Notes: generated from the letters alone by a model not told the origin. 64,000 bases of DNA from Ciona intestinalis (GCF_000224145.3 NW_004190387.2:101464-165463), one strand, 5' to 3'; counted from the first letter of the stretch, positions 27,974-39,500 are shown. Made by a program: numbers and translations.

Positions 27974-28630
27974 TCATGGTAAGTATATCGACTTTTCTAT
28001 GGCGTCCTCGCGATCCGTATACTCCAATTTCGAAAGATAGTTTGCGCTTTTATATTTCGGGTTATTTCTCACATATTTCAAGTAATCTGGGCAACCGGGG
28101 TATATAACGTTATCAGCCACGATAGTCGTCCCATGTCTTATTAACCCAAGATTCTCCAGCATGATAAGATCCCGCTTATAAAGCTCTTTAGCGTGGTCAA
28201 TAAAAACAAAGTCAAAAGTCTGAACTCCACATTTTTCAGCAATAGTTGGTAGAACTTCGTCGCTCAAACCCTGCAAAATTTGAATCCTTTTCTCCATGCC
28301 AGCAAAGGTTATAATTTGTTGGGCAAACTTGGCGTAATCTGGATTTGCTTCTATAGTGAATATCTTTGCGTCTTCCTTTAGCAGTCGGCTCATTCTAAGA
28401 GAGCTATACCCACAATAGCATCCCAACTCCAACACATTCTGCGGCGACGCCTCCAAAAAACATTTATCCAAAATCGCTCCTTTTACGTCGCCGACGTTCA
28501 TTGCCTTTTCTACGCTGTAACAATACTGGTCTATGACGTCAATGACACTGCTCACGTCACCACGCTTGGCCGTTTTGACCACGTGATCAACGATGTGATA
28601 TGGAAAAGTTAAATCAGTGCCTTTCGCCAT
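27974..28630 (-). CDS. COMT: Catechol O-methyltransferase-like protein, intronless
   Basis: Known reaction of the family: Mg2+-dependent transfer of methyl from S-adenosylmethionine to a catechol hydroxyl. 218 aa against 221 for soluble human COMT. Visible motifs: AMNVGDVKG, the SAM motif VLELGCYCGYSSLRM, acidic motif IFTIEANP, FIDHAKELYKRD with the metal-ligand Asp and catalytic Lys, and IVADNVIYPG with the Asp-Asn metal pair. The ATG is at 28628-28630 and the stop at 27974-27976. There is no N-terminal membrane anchor, so it is cytosolic. The gene is a single exon whereas vertebrate COMT has introns, so it may descend from a retrocopy or have lost its introns. Divergent from the methyltransferase at 30483. 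Confidence 0.9.
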   Translation of the reverse strand: MAKGTDLTFPYHIVDHVVKTAKRGDVSSVIDVIDQYCYSVEKAMNVGDVKGAILDKCFLEASPQNVLELGCYCGYSSLRMSRLLKEDAKIFTIEANPDYAKFAQQIITFAGMEKRIQILQGLSDEVLPTIAEKCGVQTFDFVFIDHAKELYKRDLIMLENLGLIRHGTTIVADNVIYPGCPDYLKYVRNNPKYKSANYLSKLEYTDREDAIEKSIYLP

Positions 28631-29195
28631 TATTCGAATGTGATCAACTACAACAGCAAGTCTAAATAACTATAAAATATTTGTGAGGACAAGACTGCAA
28701 AAATAAGCAATATTTCAAAATCTCACAAATCAGCTTATAGTCCATTAAGGTCTTATCAAATTTTTAAATCTTGTAGCTTACAAAGTTTCACAAAATAGCT
28801 ATAAAGCAGTGTTAAAACTTGTTAACAGAAAAACAATTTCTAAGCTATGCAGCTTTGGTTTTCACTATATATGTCTATTATACTTGCATATAACCGCCAC
28901 TTATGCAGCGATAAACACCTAGGTACAGCTTAGCATATGGCTCTTAGAACACCAATATTTATAGCTCTATTTTTCTTGCTGCGCCTGTTTTGTAAATATA
29001 TGATGTCTTCTTGCTCTGTATTCTGCTACGCATGCGTTCGTTTTATCTTTATGAGAACAGGAAACAGGCGAAGCAATAATTATCTCACAGAATGTTATTG
29101 AACAGAAAATGATATGCCATTGCCTAGTACAGTGCGCTGGCAGATCTTTGCCGATTAAACCAATATGGTAATAAACCGCAAGCAAAGCCGTAGTC

Positions 29196-29363
29196 CTATA
29201 TACTCCTAAGAGTGGGGTAAAATGGTTCATGTTTTTATATAGTAAACAAAAGACAGATATACAACCGTTATACCCTTACAACTCAAAAGAGCGTTTTAAT
29301 CGTTACAAATTCGATTACAAATAATATGTGCTAACTGTATCCATCTTACCCTACAGTACTATA
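29196..29363. mobile_element. MITE copy (reverse)
   Basis: Decayed left end, intact right end CCCTACAGTACTATA; shares TATAG with the next copy. Confidence 0.65.
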
Positions 29364-29558
29364 GTGGAGAGGGGGGAAGATGGGATACCATTAGCACCTA
29401 GTATCCAAATATCCTGATAGTGTTTTAAACAAGAAACAACAGTCTATGGGAGTCATGATGATACGATTTTATAATTCTTTGACTTTTCTTTGTTTACTAC
29501 CAAATGGGACGAGAAAATAGAATGAAAAGGTGTCCCATCTTTTCCCATCCCACTCTAT
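29361..29558. mobile_element. MITE copy (forward)
   Basis: ATAGTGGAGAGGGGGGAAGA to TTTCCCATCCCACTCTATA. Confidence 0.75.
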
Positions 29559-30482
29559 ACATTTACCATCCTCCCCCGTTTACCATTAACACTGCTAACA
29601 CTGATTTTTATCGAACAAACTGCTTATCTTTAACTGTATATGATAGCAGAGGTTTTCCGGCACAAAACCCGCCACAGCAGTGACTGAAAAATGCTCTAGT
29701 TTCCGGTTGGTGCTACACGTATACACCAGCGTAGATCAAACACGCTAAAAACGCTTTGTCATGCCCAAGATGAAACCGCAAACATATGAGTCTGGTAAAA
29801 ATACAACGAGTTCGTCCATAGAATAATTATTCCTTTTAAAACTGACTAAAACGCCGAAATGTTTACATAAATCGCTAAAAAGAACATTTGAGTATATGTT
29901 TTTCATCACAAATTGATTGTACTCGGTAGAATGTTAACTAGCTCTCTAGTTTTCTACAGGAAAATACAACAACCTTGATCGGTAGAGCCAAGTGACTTGT
30001 TTGTGTCGAAACTCGCACCCGCATTTTTTTGTGCGTAGTAAAAAGAGACTGGACCCTTCTCATGCCGCGTGTATTTCGAGCGCTCATCTCTGCAGTTCTT
30101 TCTCTTACTTTCCTAATGCGCGCACCACCGTTGTAGGTTGAGTTGGCAAAGATACAAGGCACGTAAGTGACCATGGAAATATTGTGCTACCGGTGCAACT
30201 GTAGTTTTACCGTTACCACCCATCTTACGCTTTTGTGAACTCCCCCCCTTCTTCGTTATCGTGACCAAAGGGACAATTTTTTTTCATTTCTTTGAATTTT
30301 TCACCATCTTAACTTGTCCTTAGCAAGTAAATAATGTTTACATAAACATGCGCAAAAAAATATATCACGACTACGGAAGCGAAAAGGAAGCACGTTTAGT
30401 TGTTCTTCGTTCATGCCGCTCATTTCAAAAAAATAAGGTTCATAGAAGCGCAATTATAACTCCTGAGGACTTATAAAACAAA

Positions 30483-31360
30483 ATGCTAAGATTTTACGAA
30501 AATGAGTCAGTTACGGAAAAATATAAAAAGTTTCGGCCTCACTACCCGGCCCAGCTTGCCGCAGAAACTTTGGTGGAATTGAACGGAAAGAAATTGGATT
30601 TTCTGCTCGATGTTGGTTGTGGGGGCGGGCAATCAGTGAATATATTTGCCCCTTATTTTAATCAAGTTCTAGCCATCGATCCGAGCGAGAATCAGCTCAA
30701 AGAAGCGAGATCCCAAAACCAGTTTGCTCACGTGACTTATAAACAAGGAAATGCTGAGAAATTACCACGCGATGACGTCAGTGTTGACGTCATCACAGTG
30801 GGAACTGCTGTACACTGGTTCGATCGACCGAAGTTTTATGAAGAAGCCAACCGTGTCCCGGCGGTCGCTTGATCATTTTTGGATACTATGCACCAGATGT
30901 GGTTCCGCTAACTGTAACCGGTAGTGGCGCTGATAAGCTGTCAGAAATAGGCAGTCAACTGATGTATGAAGCTTTCGGTTTCCCAACGAAGTTTATTCAT
31001 GTTTTTGACCGAATTCATGCCCACGGTCGAGACAAAAACCAACAAGTCATGAATGAAATGCCCTTTCCAAATAAATGGCGATGCGACAATTTATCGAAGG
31101 AATACTTATGGTCGCTTGTTGACGTGAAAGGATTTCTACAGTCAATTGATGTTTATGAACCTTACATGAAAAGCAAAGAAATAGAGCTAGAGGGACTTTC
31201 GGCAGAAGAACGCAAAGCAAGATTGTTCGAACTGGATTACACCGAACAATTCGTGAAGTCGCTCAAAGAAAGTTGGGGGTGTGCGCAGATGGAAAACTCA
31301 GATGTCAAAATGAAAGTCATCTTTAATTTCTTCGTCACAATAGCTGAAAAGTCAAAATAA
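30483..31360 (+). CDS. Class I SAM-dependent methyltransferase, frameshifted
   Basis: Methyltransf_11-type protein; substrate unknown. First part 30483-30856: YKKFRPHYPAQLA, SAM motif I LLDVGCGGGQS, acidic loop AIDPSENQL, and motif IV (DVITVGTAVHWFDRPKFY). Second part 30857-31360: PGGRLIIFGYY, then an alpha/beta tail to TAG-like stop (TAA at 31358-31360). The two parts are in different frames. The motif normally reads NRVLKPGGRL, but here NR is followed by GT then CCCGGCGG, so one base, or seven bases including the Leu-Lys codons, is missing. Joined length would be about 291-293 aa, normal for the family. No splice pair fits such a short gap. Sequencing error or real lesion cannot be told apart here. 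Confidence 0.8.
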
Positions 31361-31514
31361 TAACTTACCTTAGCTAGTTTCAATTTATCAGGTTTGGAAT
31401 GAGACAGTATGTGTTTTCATTCTCTTTTATCGTCCCATTTGGTAGTAAACAAAGAACACTGAAAAACATAAATTACACAATTATGCTAGGAACATTACAC
31501 TTCAAGTTAAATTT

Positions 31515-31706
31515 ATTAGGTTTGGGGTAAGATGGTACATGTTATCATTCTCTTTTATCCTTCCATTTCGTAGTAAACAGAGAGCGCTAAAAAACTTTTA
31601 ATACATATTCTATAACGACTCTTTAAAGTGACGTTCTTAACTGTTAAAACACGATTAGGAAACACGGGACAATACGCACCTAAAGTATCCCATATTACCC
31701 CACACT
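31515..31706. mobile_element. MITE copy, diverged
   Basis: TTAGGTTTGGGGTAAGATGG to ATATTACCCCACACTTGTG; a half copy precedes it at about 31395-31470. Confidence 0.6.
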
Positions 31707-31845
31707 TGTGTACCTTCTATTAGGTATTGCCATTTACATATTCATGCATATAATTGTCATTTCAATACTGTATACACAAGTAATCTCTTCAAATGTGGCT
31801 GATGTGTCTGTTATTCAGTCAGTGTTGGGGAAGCTAGAGTGAATG

Positions 31846-32150
31846 AATGAATCTTACTTTATCCTCGCGTGGCTGGAAACGACAGTCGTTATAACATGGC
31901 GTATCAGCTTACGAGTTACCATGTATGTTAATTCGTAAGTGATTATTTCTTCTTTAGATTTGTTTTAAACTTTGTTATGTATGGCTGATATTTTGGACAA
32001 CCCATTAGTGACCGCTTGGTTGGAGCAATCGCCGTTAAGTGTCTTGCCCAAGGACACATACGCCATCAATAGTAGCAGCGACGAGCCTTGAACCCAATAC
32101 CGCTTAGTTGCAGGCGCGCTACCCACTTTGCCACGGCGCCAGACAGTGTT
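31846..32150 (-). mobile_element. Composite tRNA-derived SINE, near full length
   Basis: On the minus strand it starts at about 32150 with a tRNA-like region (A box GTGGCAAAGTGGGTAGCGC, B box GGGTTCAAGGC), followed by the CCTTGGGCAAGACACTTAA block and the common body. It ends near 31846 in an ATTC-type simple repeat (GAATGAATGAAT on the plus strand). The most complete copy in the window. Confidence 0.75.
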
Positions 32151-32274
32151 ACTACGAAACTTACCAATATCAAATGTTATCTACTTCTAGGAAAAAGTGA
32201 CCAACATTTTCCGCCTAAATAACAACGATGCAGAAAAATTGCAACCAAAGAACTATATATATATATATATATGA

Positions 32275-32417
32275 TATAGTACGTGGGGTAAAATGGGACT
32301 TCGGTTTTTCCAATTTCTAATTCGTGTTTTAACATTTAACTCTTCTATAGTCGCATGGTCAAACTTGGAACAAGAAAAGAGAATTTAACATGACCCATGT
32401 CACCCCACCCTACTATA
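32275..32417. mobile_element. MITE copy, internally deleted
   Basis: TATAGTACGTGGGGTAAAAT to CACCCCACCCTACTATA, about 143 bp. Confidence 0.6.
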
Positions 32418-32733
32418 TTTATATACATTGTTTACAAAAGTATTCATACTTTACCATGTTTATCCACCATTTGCAAAACAATAAAAGAAACGCTGGGGCA
32501 TAATGGGCCTTAACATATAATTATAATACAGTGTCTCAAAACATATGTTCAGTATATACTAGGACAGTAGGTATAGCGACTACGCTTATTTCCTTTCAGT
32601 AATAAATATGTTATTTTTAACTGTAAGCGTGTTGGTTTACAACTGTTGTTTTGTCGCTTTATTTTTTGTTTTGTCGTCCTTTGGTTTAAAATATTTATAA
32701 ATCTTTGCTACCGTAATCAAAGAGAAGAGACAA

Positions 32734-32926
32734 ATAGTAGGATGGGGGAAGATGGGACACCTTTTCATCTATTTTCTCGTACATTTTGGCAGTAAACAAA
32801 GAACATTTAAAGAATTATAAAACTTTTTCCTCGCGACTTTCATAGACCATTGTTAATTGTTTAAAACACCACCAGGATATTTATATATTTTGTGCTAAAG
32901 GTGTCCCATCTTTCCCCACCCTACTA
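32734..32926. mobile_element. MITE copy
   Basis: ATAGTAGGATGGGGGAAGAT to CTTTCCCCACCCTACTA. Confidence 0.8.
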
Positions 32927-33259
32927 ATAAAAAAAAGTAAATATAAAACATTAATATTTAAAAACACGAATATTTGACATCTCGAGAGTAGTGCCTTTTA
33001 TTTTAATAAAAGTTGCCATAAAGCCTGACAACCAAAACAATGTAGGATTTAATTAAAATGACTTAGCAATCGTATACACAATATACAATATATATATATA
33101 TGTATTGAGTAGGCTATAGCATGTATATACGCTTGATTCACATACATAGTGCTAAACGCAATAAGGCCAGGATGCGTGGCCTGTAAAAAATGTAGGTTGT
33201 TATGTCAACACTTCAATGTATAGTTGTATTAAGCGTGGACTTAAACGTTTTACCAGTTA

Positions 33260-33456
33260 TATAGTAGGGTGGGGGAAGATGAGACACCTTTTCATTCTAT
33301 TTTCTCGTCACATTTGCTAGTAAACAAAAAACATTTAAAAAATTATTAAACCGTATCTTCATGACTCCCATAGACTGTTGTTAATTGTTTAAAACACGAT
33401 CAGGATATTTGGATAATATGTGCTAAAGGTGTCCTGTCTTCCCTCACTCTACTATA
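33260..33456. mobile_element. MITE copy
   Basis: TATAGTAGGGTGGGGGAAGA to CCCTCACTCTACTATA. Confidence 0.8.
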
Positions 33457-34011
33457 TGAACTGTAATTTGCTTTGTGATTTTTGAACATGACACAAAAAG
33501 CAAATATATGTTTTAAGTCCGATTTAACCTTAAATTATAAGTGATTAGTTTTACAAATCAATATAAGCCATTTTCCCATTTCTGTTACAATGGAATCCAA
33601 TTGATCTATCAACGTGTGCTAATCTCTTGGGCATTCTACCGTCTGCTGCTTATATTTGCCATTACGTTTGGTTGGAGTCTTATTATTAGCCAGAAACAAG
33701 ACTTGTAGCGCTTACATCGAAGCGACTGCCGGTAATTTCTGTTAGTGTGGATTAAAAACAGGAAGTAGTACAGCATACAAGAACTGTTAGTCAGATATTT
33801 TCTACAATCACAGTATTGCAGGCAGAGGAAGCTACGCGTTGTAAATATACCTAACACGGCCGCATACCAAGGCAGACAAATAGGCTACCAGTTAAATAAT
33901 TTATTTAAAATGAGTTTTAAGTTAAGTAGTCGGTCAGTGAACTGCGTAGGATAATCTGTTTAGTATGGTTTAGGTGGAAAGCCTGTACAATTCTCCATAT
34001 AATATAATTAT

Positions 34012-34200
34012 TTAGTAGTGTGGGGAAATAGGACACCTTTAGCACATAATATCCAAATATCCTCATCGTGTTTTAAGCAATTAACAACAGTCTATGGGAG
34101 TCGTGAGGATAGTGTTTTATAATTATTGTTTTTTTTGTTTACTAGTAAATGGGACGAAAAAATAAAATAAAATGTGTCCCATCTTCTCCCATACTACAAT
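34012..34200. mobile_element. MITE copy
   Basis: TTAGTAGTGTGGGGAAATAG to ATCTTCTCCCATACTA. Confidence 0.75.
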
Positions 34201-34828
34201 GTGCATACTATGTACAATGAAATGAAATTAACTGGAATCTTACTTGAGGAGAATAACACATATTTGGTATATTATAAAATAACCTATTACAGAAGGCGCT
34301 ATGTTTCTAGGAATTTAACTAGAAGACAATAGTATATAATTGAGCTTATAGATTCGAGTGAACAACACAACACAAGTGATAGCCACTGCTAAAACCACCC
34401 AACTCTAAAGCCGATATGAATAAAACATATGTAATTTATGCCAATGAGTTGCTGGTAAATAACGGAGCTGGCGCAGGTTGTGTAAACAAGAAGGCATTGC
34501 GTTATGCGTAGAGTGTCGAATGTTGTGTCTAGGGTCGGTATATAAACATTTCAAAATTTTGTTTAAATACCCAAACATTGTTTATATACCGAACCTGGCT
34601 GTGCCTTGACGTATTTTTACGCCAATACATCCTATATACATGTGACGTATATGGTGGACGAGTTACTGAATTAATATATATACTATATAGTATAGAGTTA
34701 TAGACAATCGTATTTAGGTCATCATAATAAAGTGCTGTGGGGTAAGATACCGTGGGCACCTAATGTGCAATTAAACTTTTAACTGCGGTGAATTTTGCGG
34801 CATGTACAGTATTTTAAGCTTGTTTAAA

Positions 34829-35030
34829 ATAGTAATGTGGGGTAGGACTGGATACAGTTTCAACTAATTTTCTCATATTTCCTAATCGAAGTTTAAACAA
34901 TTATCAACGCTATTTTATAGTCGCGGAGATACGCGGTCATATAATTCTGTAAATATTCTTTGTTTACCACCAAATAGGACGAGTAAAGAGTATGAAAAAG
35001 GCGTGTTCCATCTCACCCCACCTTACTATA
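34829..35030. mobile_element. MITE copy, diverged
   Basis: ATAGTAATGTGGGGTAGGAC to CCCCACCTTACTATA. Confidence 0.7.
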
Positions 35031-35094
35031 TTACACGAACAAATGTTTGATTACTACATAGTTAACTAACAGTCATAAAATTGGTGACATCACG

Positions 35095-35414
35095 TAGTAG
35101 GGTGGGGAAAGATGGGACACCTTTTCATTTAATTTTCTCAATCCATCTGTTAGTAAACAAAAAAAATTCAAAGAATTATAAAACCGTATTCTCACGACTC
35201 CCATATACCGTTGTTAATTGTTTAAAACACGATCAGGATATTTGGATATTATGTGCTTAAGGTGTGTCGTCTTGCCCCACAATACTTTGTTTTTTAAAGA
35301 ATTCTAAAACCATATCCCCACGACTCCCATACACCGTTGTTAATTGTTTAAAACACAATCTGGATATTTGGATATTATGTGCTAAAGGTGTCCCGTATTA
35401 CCCCACTCTGGTAT
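35095..35414. mobile_element. MITE copy followed by a second right half
   Basis: Full copy 35095-35286, then TAAAGAATTCTAAAACC through to CCCCACTCTGGTATA (35295-35414) repeats its right half. This looks like a partial tandem duplication. Confidence 0.7.
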
Positions 35415-35599
35415 ATATACTTTGCAATCCTCTACATAGGTACTTGTATATAATTAAGTGGCGGGCCGAAGATGACGTAATGTTTCGTTACGCGACATAA
35501 TGTGTTGGCATGATGCAACGCGATGCATTAAAAAATGTACTAGTTATTGTAGCGGACAGGGTTAATAGCTAGGTTTAATTGTGAGCATATTACATTGGT

Positions 35600-35893
35600 T
35601 TTGCAGGCTTAGAAAAAGTCAGTTCCTTTACGTGTTAAAGGTTAATATGGACACAATGTTTTTATTTATTGAGGCATAAAGTTGCTATTTAAAGATAAAA
35701 CACTCGACGACTCAACAGGTGTTTAGCGTTTAGTTACAAGGTCGGATTTGAAGGAAGTATTGAGTTCCTTCACGTGTGAAAGGGTAATTAACAATGTTTT
35801 TATTTATTGAGGCATGAAGTTACTATTTAAAGACAGAAGCAAAAGCTCGACGACTTTTACAAACAGGTTTTAGTATCAAGTTACAAGGTCGCC
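35600..35893. repeat. Two-copy ~147-bp tandem repeat
   Basis: TTCCTTTACGTGTTAAAGG and TTCCTTCACGTGTGAAAGG begin equivalent blocks. Each continues with CAATGTTTTTATTTATTGAG, then GTTACTATTTAAAGA, then CTCGACGACT and GTTACAAGGTCG. The unit lies about 650-930 bp upstream of the ASRGL1 start. Confidence 0.75.
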
Positions 35894-36144
35894 TTGAAAA
35901 ATGTAGAGTTATTTAAAAATCTATTTAACTGCGAATCGCTTGGCTGGAGCCTAGACGAAACTGTACGAATGTGATTGGCGCGGAAGAACACGCCCCCCCA
36001 CACGCCTCATGTAGGTCCATGTGTGACGTCGAATGTGAAGAGGCATATCTGAGTTATAGAAACGGTGCGTCAACTCTGGTCTGCTTCGGCAGTTCATTAC
36101 ATGAGCATTACAATAACGTTCGTATTGTCGTTTATTTTTAGACT

Positions 36145-36420
36145 TAATTAGGTTCGTTCCAGTGTAGTTTGTATGGGCGGGTAGTTTACGTATTTTAGAT
36201 AGCAGTTAAAACTGTGTCAAGAATTGCGCGATCGGTTCAGTATAGTTTTTTTGCGTTAACGAATATTTTTGGTTCTTTTTATATAAAATAGGTTCATTTT
36301 AGTGTAGTTTGTACGAACGGTAGTTTGCGTTTTCGACGGTGGTCAATGTATTGTTTGTATAATTGTGTGATCGTTCAGTATAGTTTTGGTATTAACGCTT
36401 TGTTTTGCGATATTATGGCT
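36145..36420. repeat. Imperfect ~140-bp direct repeat, ASRGL1 5' flank
   Basis: GGTTCGTTCCAGTGTAGTTT and GGTTCATTTTAGTGTAGTTT start two units, each later with GATCGGTTCAGTATAG/GATCGTTCAGTATAG. A weaker third trace follows before the start codon at 36532. Probably 5' UTR or promoter. Confidence 0.6.
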
Positions 36421-36531
36421 ACGTATACTGTGTAAAAAATTGCGTGGGCGTTTTAGTAAAGTGGTTTTTGTATTAACTATAGGCTTTTGATTTTATAGGT
36501 TTTTAGATTTAAGTACTGTGTGAAGTGTAGT

Positions 36532-39500
36532 ATGAACGGTACAGTAAACGGTACGAATGTTACGAATGGTACAAATATATTACCAGTAATTGTTGTACAT
36601 GGAGGAGCTTGTAATATTCCCCAACACAAAATAAAACCATCGGAAGAAGGGGTCAAACAAGCGGCTATTGTAGGGCATAAGTAAGTGGTGTGGAAACTAA
36701 ACTAAATAATTAAATTTAGCTTCATTCATTCTCGAGTGGCGGGGCAACGACAGTCGTATAACACGGGTGTTTTGGTATACGCACGTAAGCCCAGTAATGA
36801 GTTACCACGTTTATAACTTTGGGAGATCATTTTGTAATGTATGGCAGACAATTTAGACAACCCATAAAAACCACTGGGTTCGAGCACTTTTTGAACTAAT
36901 TTGGATCAAAAAATTCATATTTTTGTATAATTTTTTAAATAAAGTGTTTTATTTATAGGGTTCTTGCTGCAGGAGGAAACTGTGTGGACGCTGTGACTGC
37001 CGCAGTTGCTTGTTTAGAGGATAACCCTTGGTTTGACGCAGGTAAATATAGGGGATAATTTAATATACAGTAGGTTGGGGGAAGACGGGACACCTTTTAT
37101 CTCTATTTTCTCGCCCCGTTTAGTAGTTAACAAAGAACATTCAAGAATTTATGAAACTATATGCCCATGACCCCCATTGACCGTTGGTGATGGTTTAAAA
37201 CACGATTAGGATATTTGGATATTAAGTGATAAAGGTGTCCCATCTTTTCCCACTCTACTATATAATACTTTTATTAACCCCTTCGAAAACGATAGCGAAG
37301 ATCTTCTTATTTAAAAACGATGGGACACCTTTAGCACATAATATCCAAATCTCCTGATCGTGTTTAAACAATTAACAGCAGTCTATGGAAGTCGTGAGGA
37401 TAGAGTTTTATAATTGCTTGAATGTTCTTTGTTTACTACTAAATGGGACGATAAAAATTACATATCTTACCCCACCCTATTATAAAATTTAAATACACCA
37501 CTTTGAACCTATTCTGAAACGCATTTCCCGACCGCGACCTTTAGCGTTAAGGTTAACAGGTGTTTTGAACCATAACTTAAAGTGTGGCCTGCGCAAACAA
37601 ACCGATAATTGGAATGTTTACATTGAAGGGGCGGGCGACTTATGACATTACAGTATTGTAGTGAATTTTACAATTGAATGAATGAATGAATGAATTTTAC
37701 AATTGATTGAATGAATGTGACTTATTTACCGTCATCGTAAAGCAAATTAAGAATTTTTATATTGAAGTCAATTCAATAAATGTTTTATAGTTACTGCAGG
37801 TTCATTAATCATTTTTATACTGTACCGCAAATTCATATCAATTTCTTATATCGTACAGCAAAATTATTTATATTTTTTAATTTTTAAAATGAATTTAGTG
37901 ATTTTTTTATACAGTAAATTTAATAGTCGTTTTTTAATACTATACCACAAGTTTAATCATTTTTTTATCATTTACCGCAAAATTAATCAACTTTTTATAG
38001 TTTTGAAATAAATTTAACGGATGTTTCACAGTGACCGCAAGTTCAATCAACTTTATAGCCTACAGCGTACGAGAAAAATTAATCAGTTTTTAAAGTTTTG
38101 CAATAAAATTATGGAGTGTTTTTGGTTCCAATAAGTTTATTATTCAAGTTTGTGATTTTTTTTACAAATTTTGAGTTATAGTCGGGTTTGGATAGATAGG
38201 GCACCTTTTCATTCTGTTTTCTCGCCGTATTTGATAGTAAACAAATAACATGCAAAAAATTATAAAACTGTATCCTCACGACTCTCATAGACCGTTGTTA
38301 ATTGTTTAAAACTGGAGCAGGATATTTTAATTTTATGTGCTAAAGGTGTCCCATCTCTCCCTACCCTACTATATCCTTTTTTGTATTTATGGCATTTAAC
38401 TTTTTTAAATTCAGGTCGTGGTTCAGACTTGAACGCGGATGGCGAAGTTGAGATGCACGCGATGGTTATGCGTGGGGACACCTGTGATATAGGAGGGGTG
38501 GTCAGCCTTAAACTTATCAAGAACCCGATTGAGGCGGCCAAGCTAGTCCTATATGAGGTATGTATGCATATAAGGCGGGGCAAGATGGGACACCTTTGAC
38601 ACATAATATTCAAATATCCTGATCGTGTTTTAAACAATTACCAACGGTCTATATGGGAGTTGTGGTGCCCACGTTACTTACAAAAAAATACAAAATTTTA
38701 TGTTACTTCTTGCTACTAAAATAATGTAATCTATTTAAGCATTTCTATGTACGGTTTAAAGCCAGTACGTTATTGGTTCGGTTAGATTATGTTTATATAT
38801 TCGCTATAGAAGATAAGGCGTGAACGGATACAATGCGAATGCGATCATTTTTAATTTCCGGCTTTTGTGTTGTTGTAATTGAGTTTGTTTGTTTTGCTTA
38901 AAGTCATTTACCGTATGTGACGTCACAGAGCCATCATTGTCTCCTGGACGGCCCGGCGTCGCTAAAGATGGCTCGGGAGCACAACCTAGCGGAAGAATCC
39001 CCAGAGTATTTTGTCACGGAAGAATGCAGGGAAAATTGGAAAAATAAATCAGCATACAAAAATGTCATCAAGGATTTCTTCAGCAGCGAAGAGTAAGATA
39101 TATATTTTAGGTTTTGAAGCTGCTCAAAACAGACGACGAAACAATTCAGAACGTCTGTTATTTATAGTTACTATTTGATTTTGGTAACGTCTATACTTAA
39201 AAAAACTTTTACCGTCTTTATTTCGGCAAAAGGCAAATACTAGATTTCTAGCAATTAACAAAGCTGTTTTACATTTGCTACGGTTATGTAATTCTGTAAA
39301 TACTTTTTGCTTACTAAATGGGGCAATAAAATAGAATGAAAACAAGTCCCATTTTACCCCACCTCATTATATTAAAAATTTAACAATATATTTTACAGCG
39401 GGCACGACACGGTTGGAGCAGTTGCGCTCGATGTACATGGCAACCTTGCATGCGCCACTTCAACAGGGGGTATCGCATCACAACTACCAGGCAGGGTCTC

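Larger units (their letters stand above)
28631..30482. promoter_or_regulatory. Shared upstream region of two divergent methyltransferase genes
   Basis: 1.85 kb between two start codons facing apart. It holds two abutting MITEs (29196-29363 reverse, 29361-29558 forward). Both promoters must lie here; I see no clear core motif. Confidence 0.5.
31361..36531. other. MITE-rich intergenic region upstream of ASRGL1
   Basis: 5.2 kb without a recognisable gene. It contains at least eight MITE copies, one near-complete SINE, an inverted repeat (34531-34596) and two sets of local direct repeats (35600-35893 and about 36145-36420) just upstream of ASRGL1. Confidence 0.6.

Noticed and set aside
29938-30174. 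78-aa minus-strand ORF between the two methyltransferases
   Set aside because: No recognisable domain and placed in the divergent upstream region; likely chance.
35600-35893. Possible CRISPR-like or satellite array
   Set aside because: Only two long units without spacers, in a eukaryotic genome.
38260-38637. Minus-strand ORF of 125 aa
   Set aside because: It runs through two MITE copies and the reverse of ASRGL1 exon 3; similar MITE-derived ORFs recur at 35264, 42289 and 46806.
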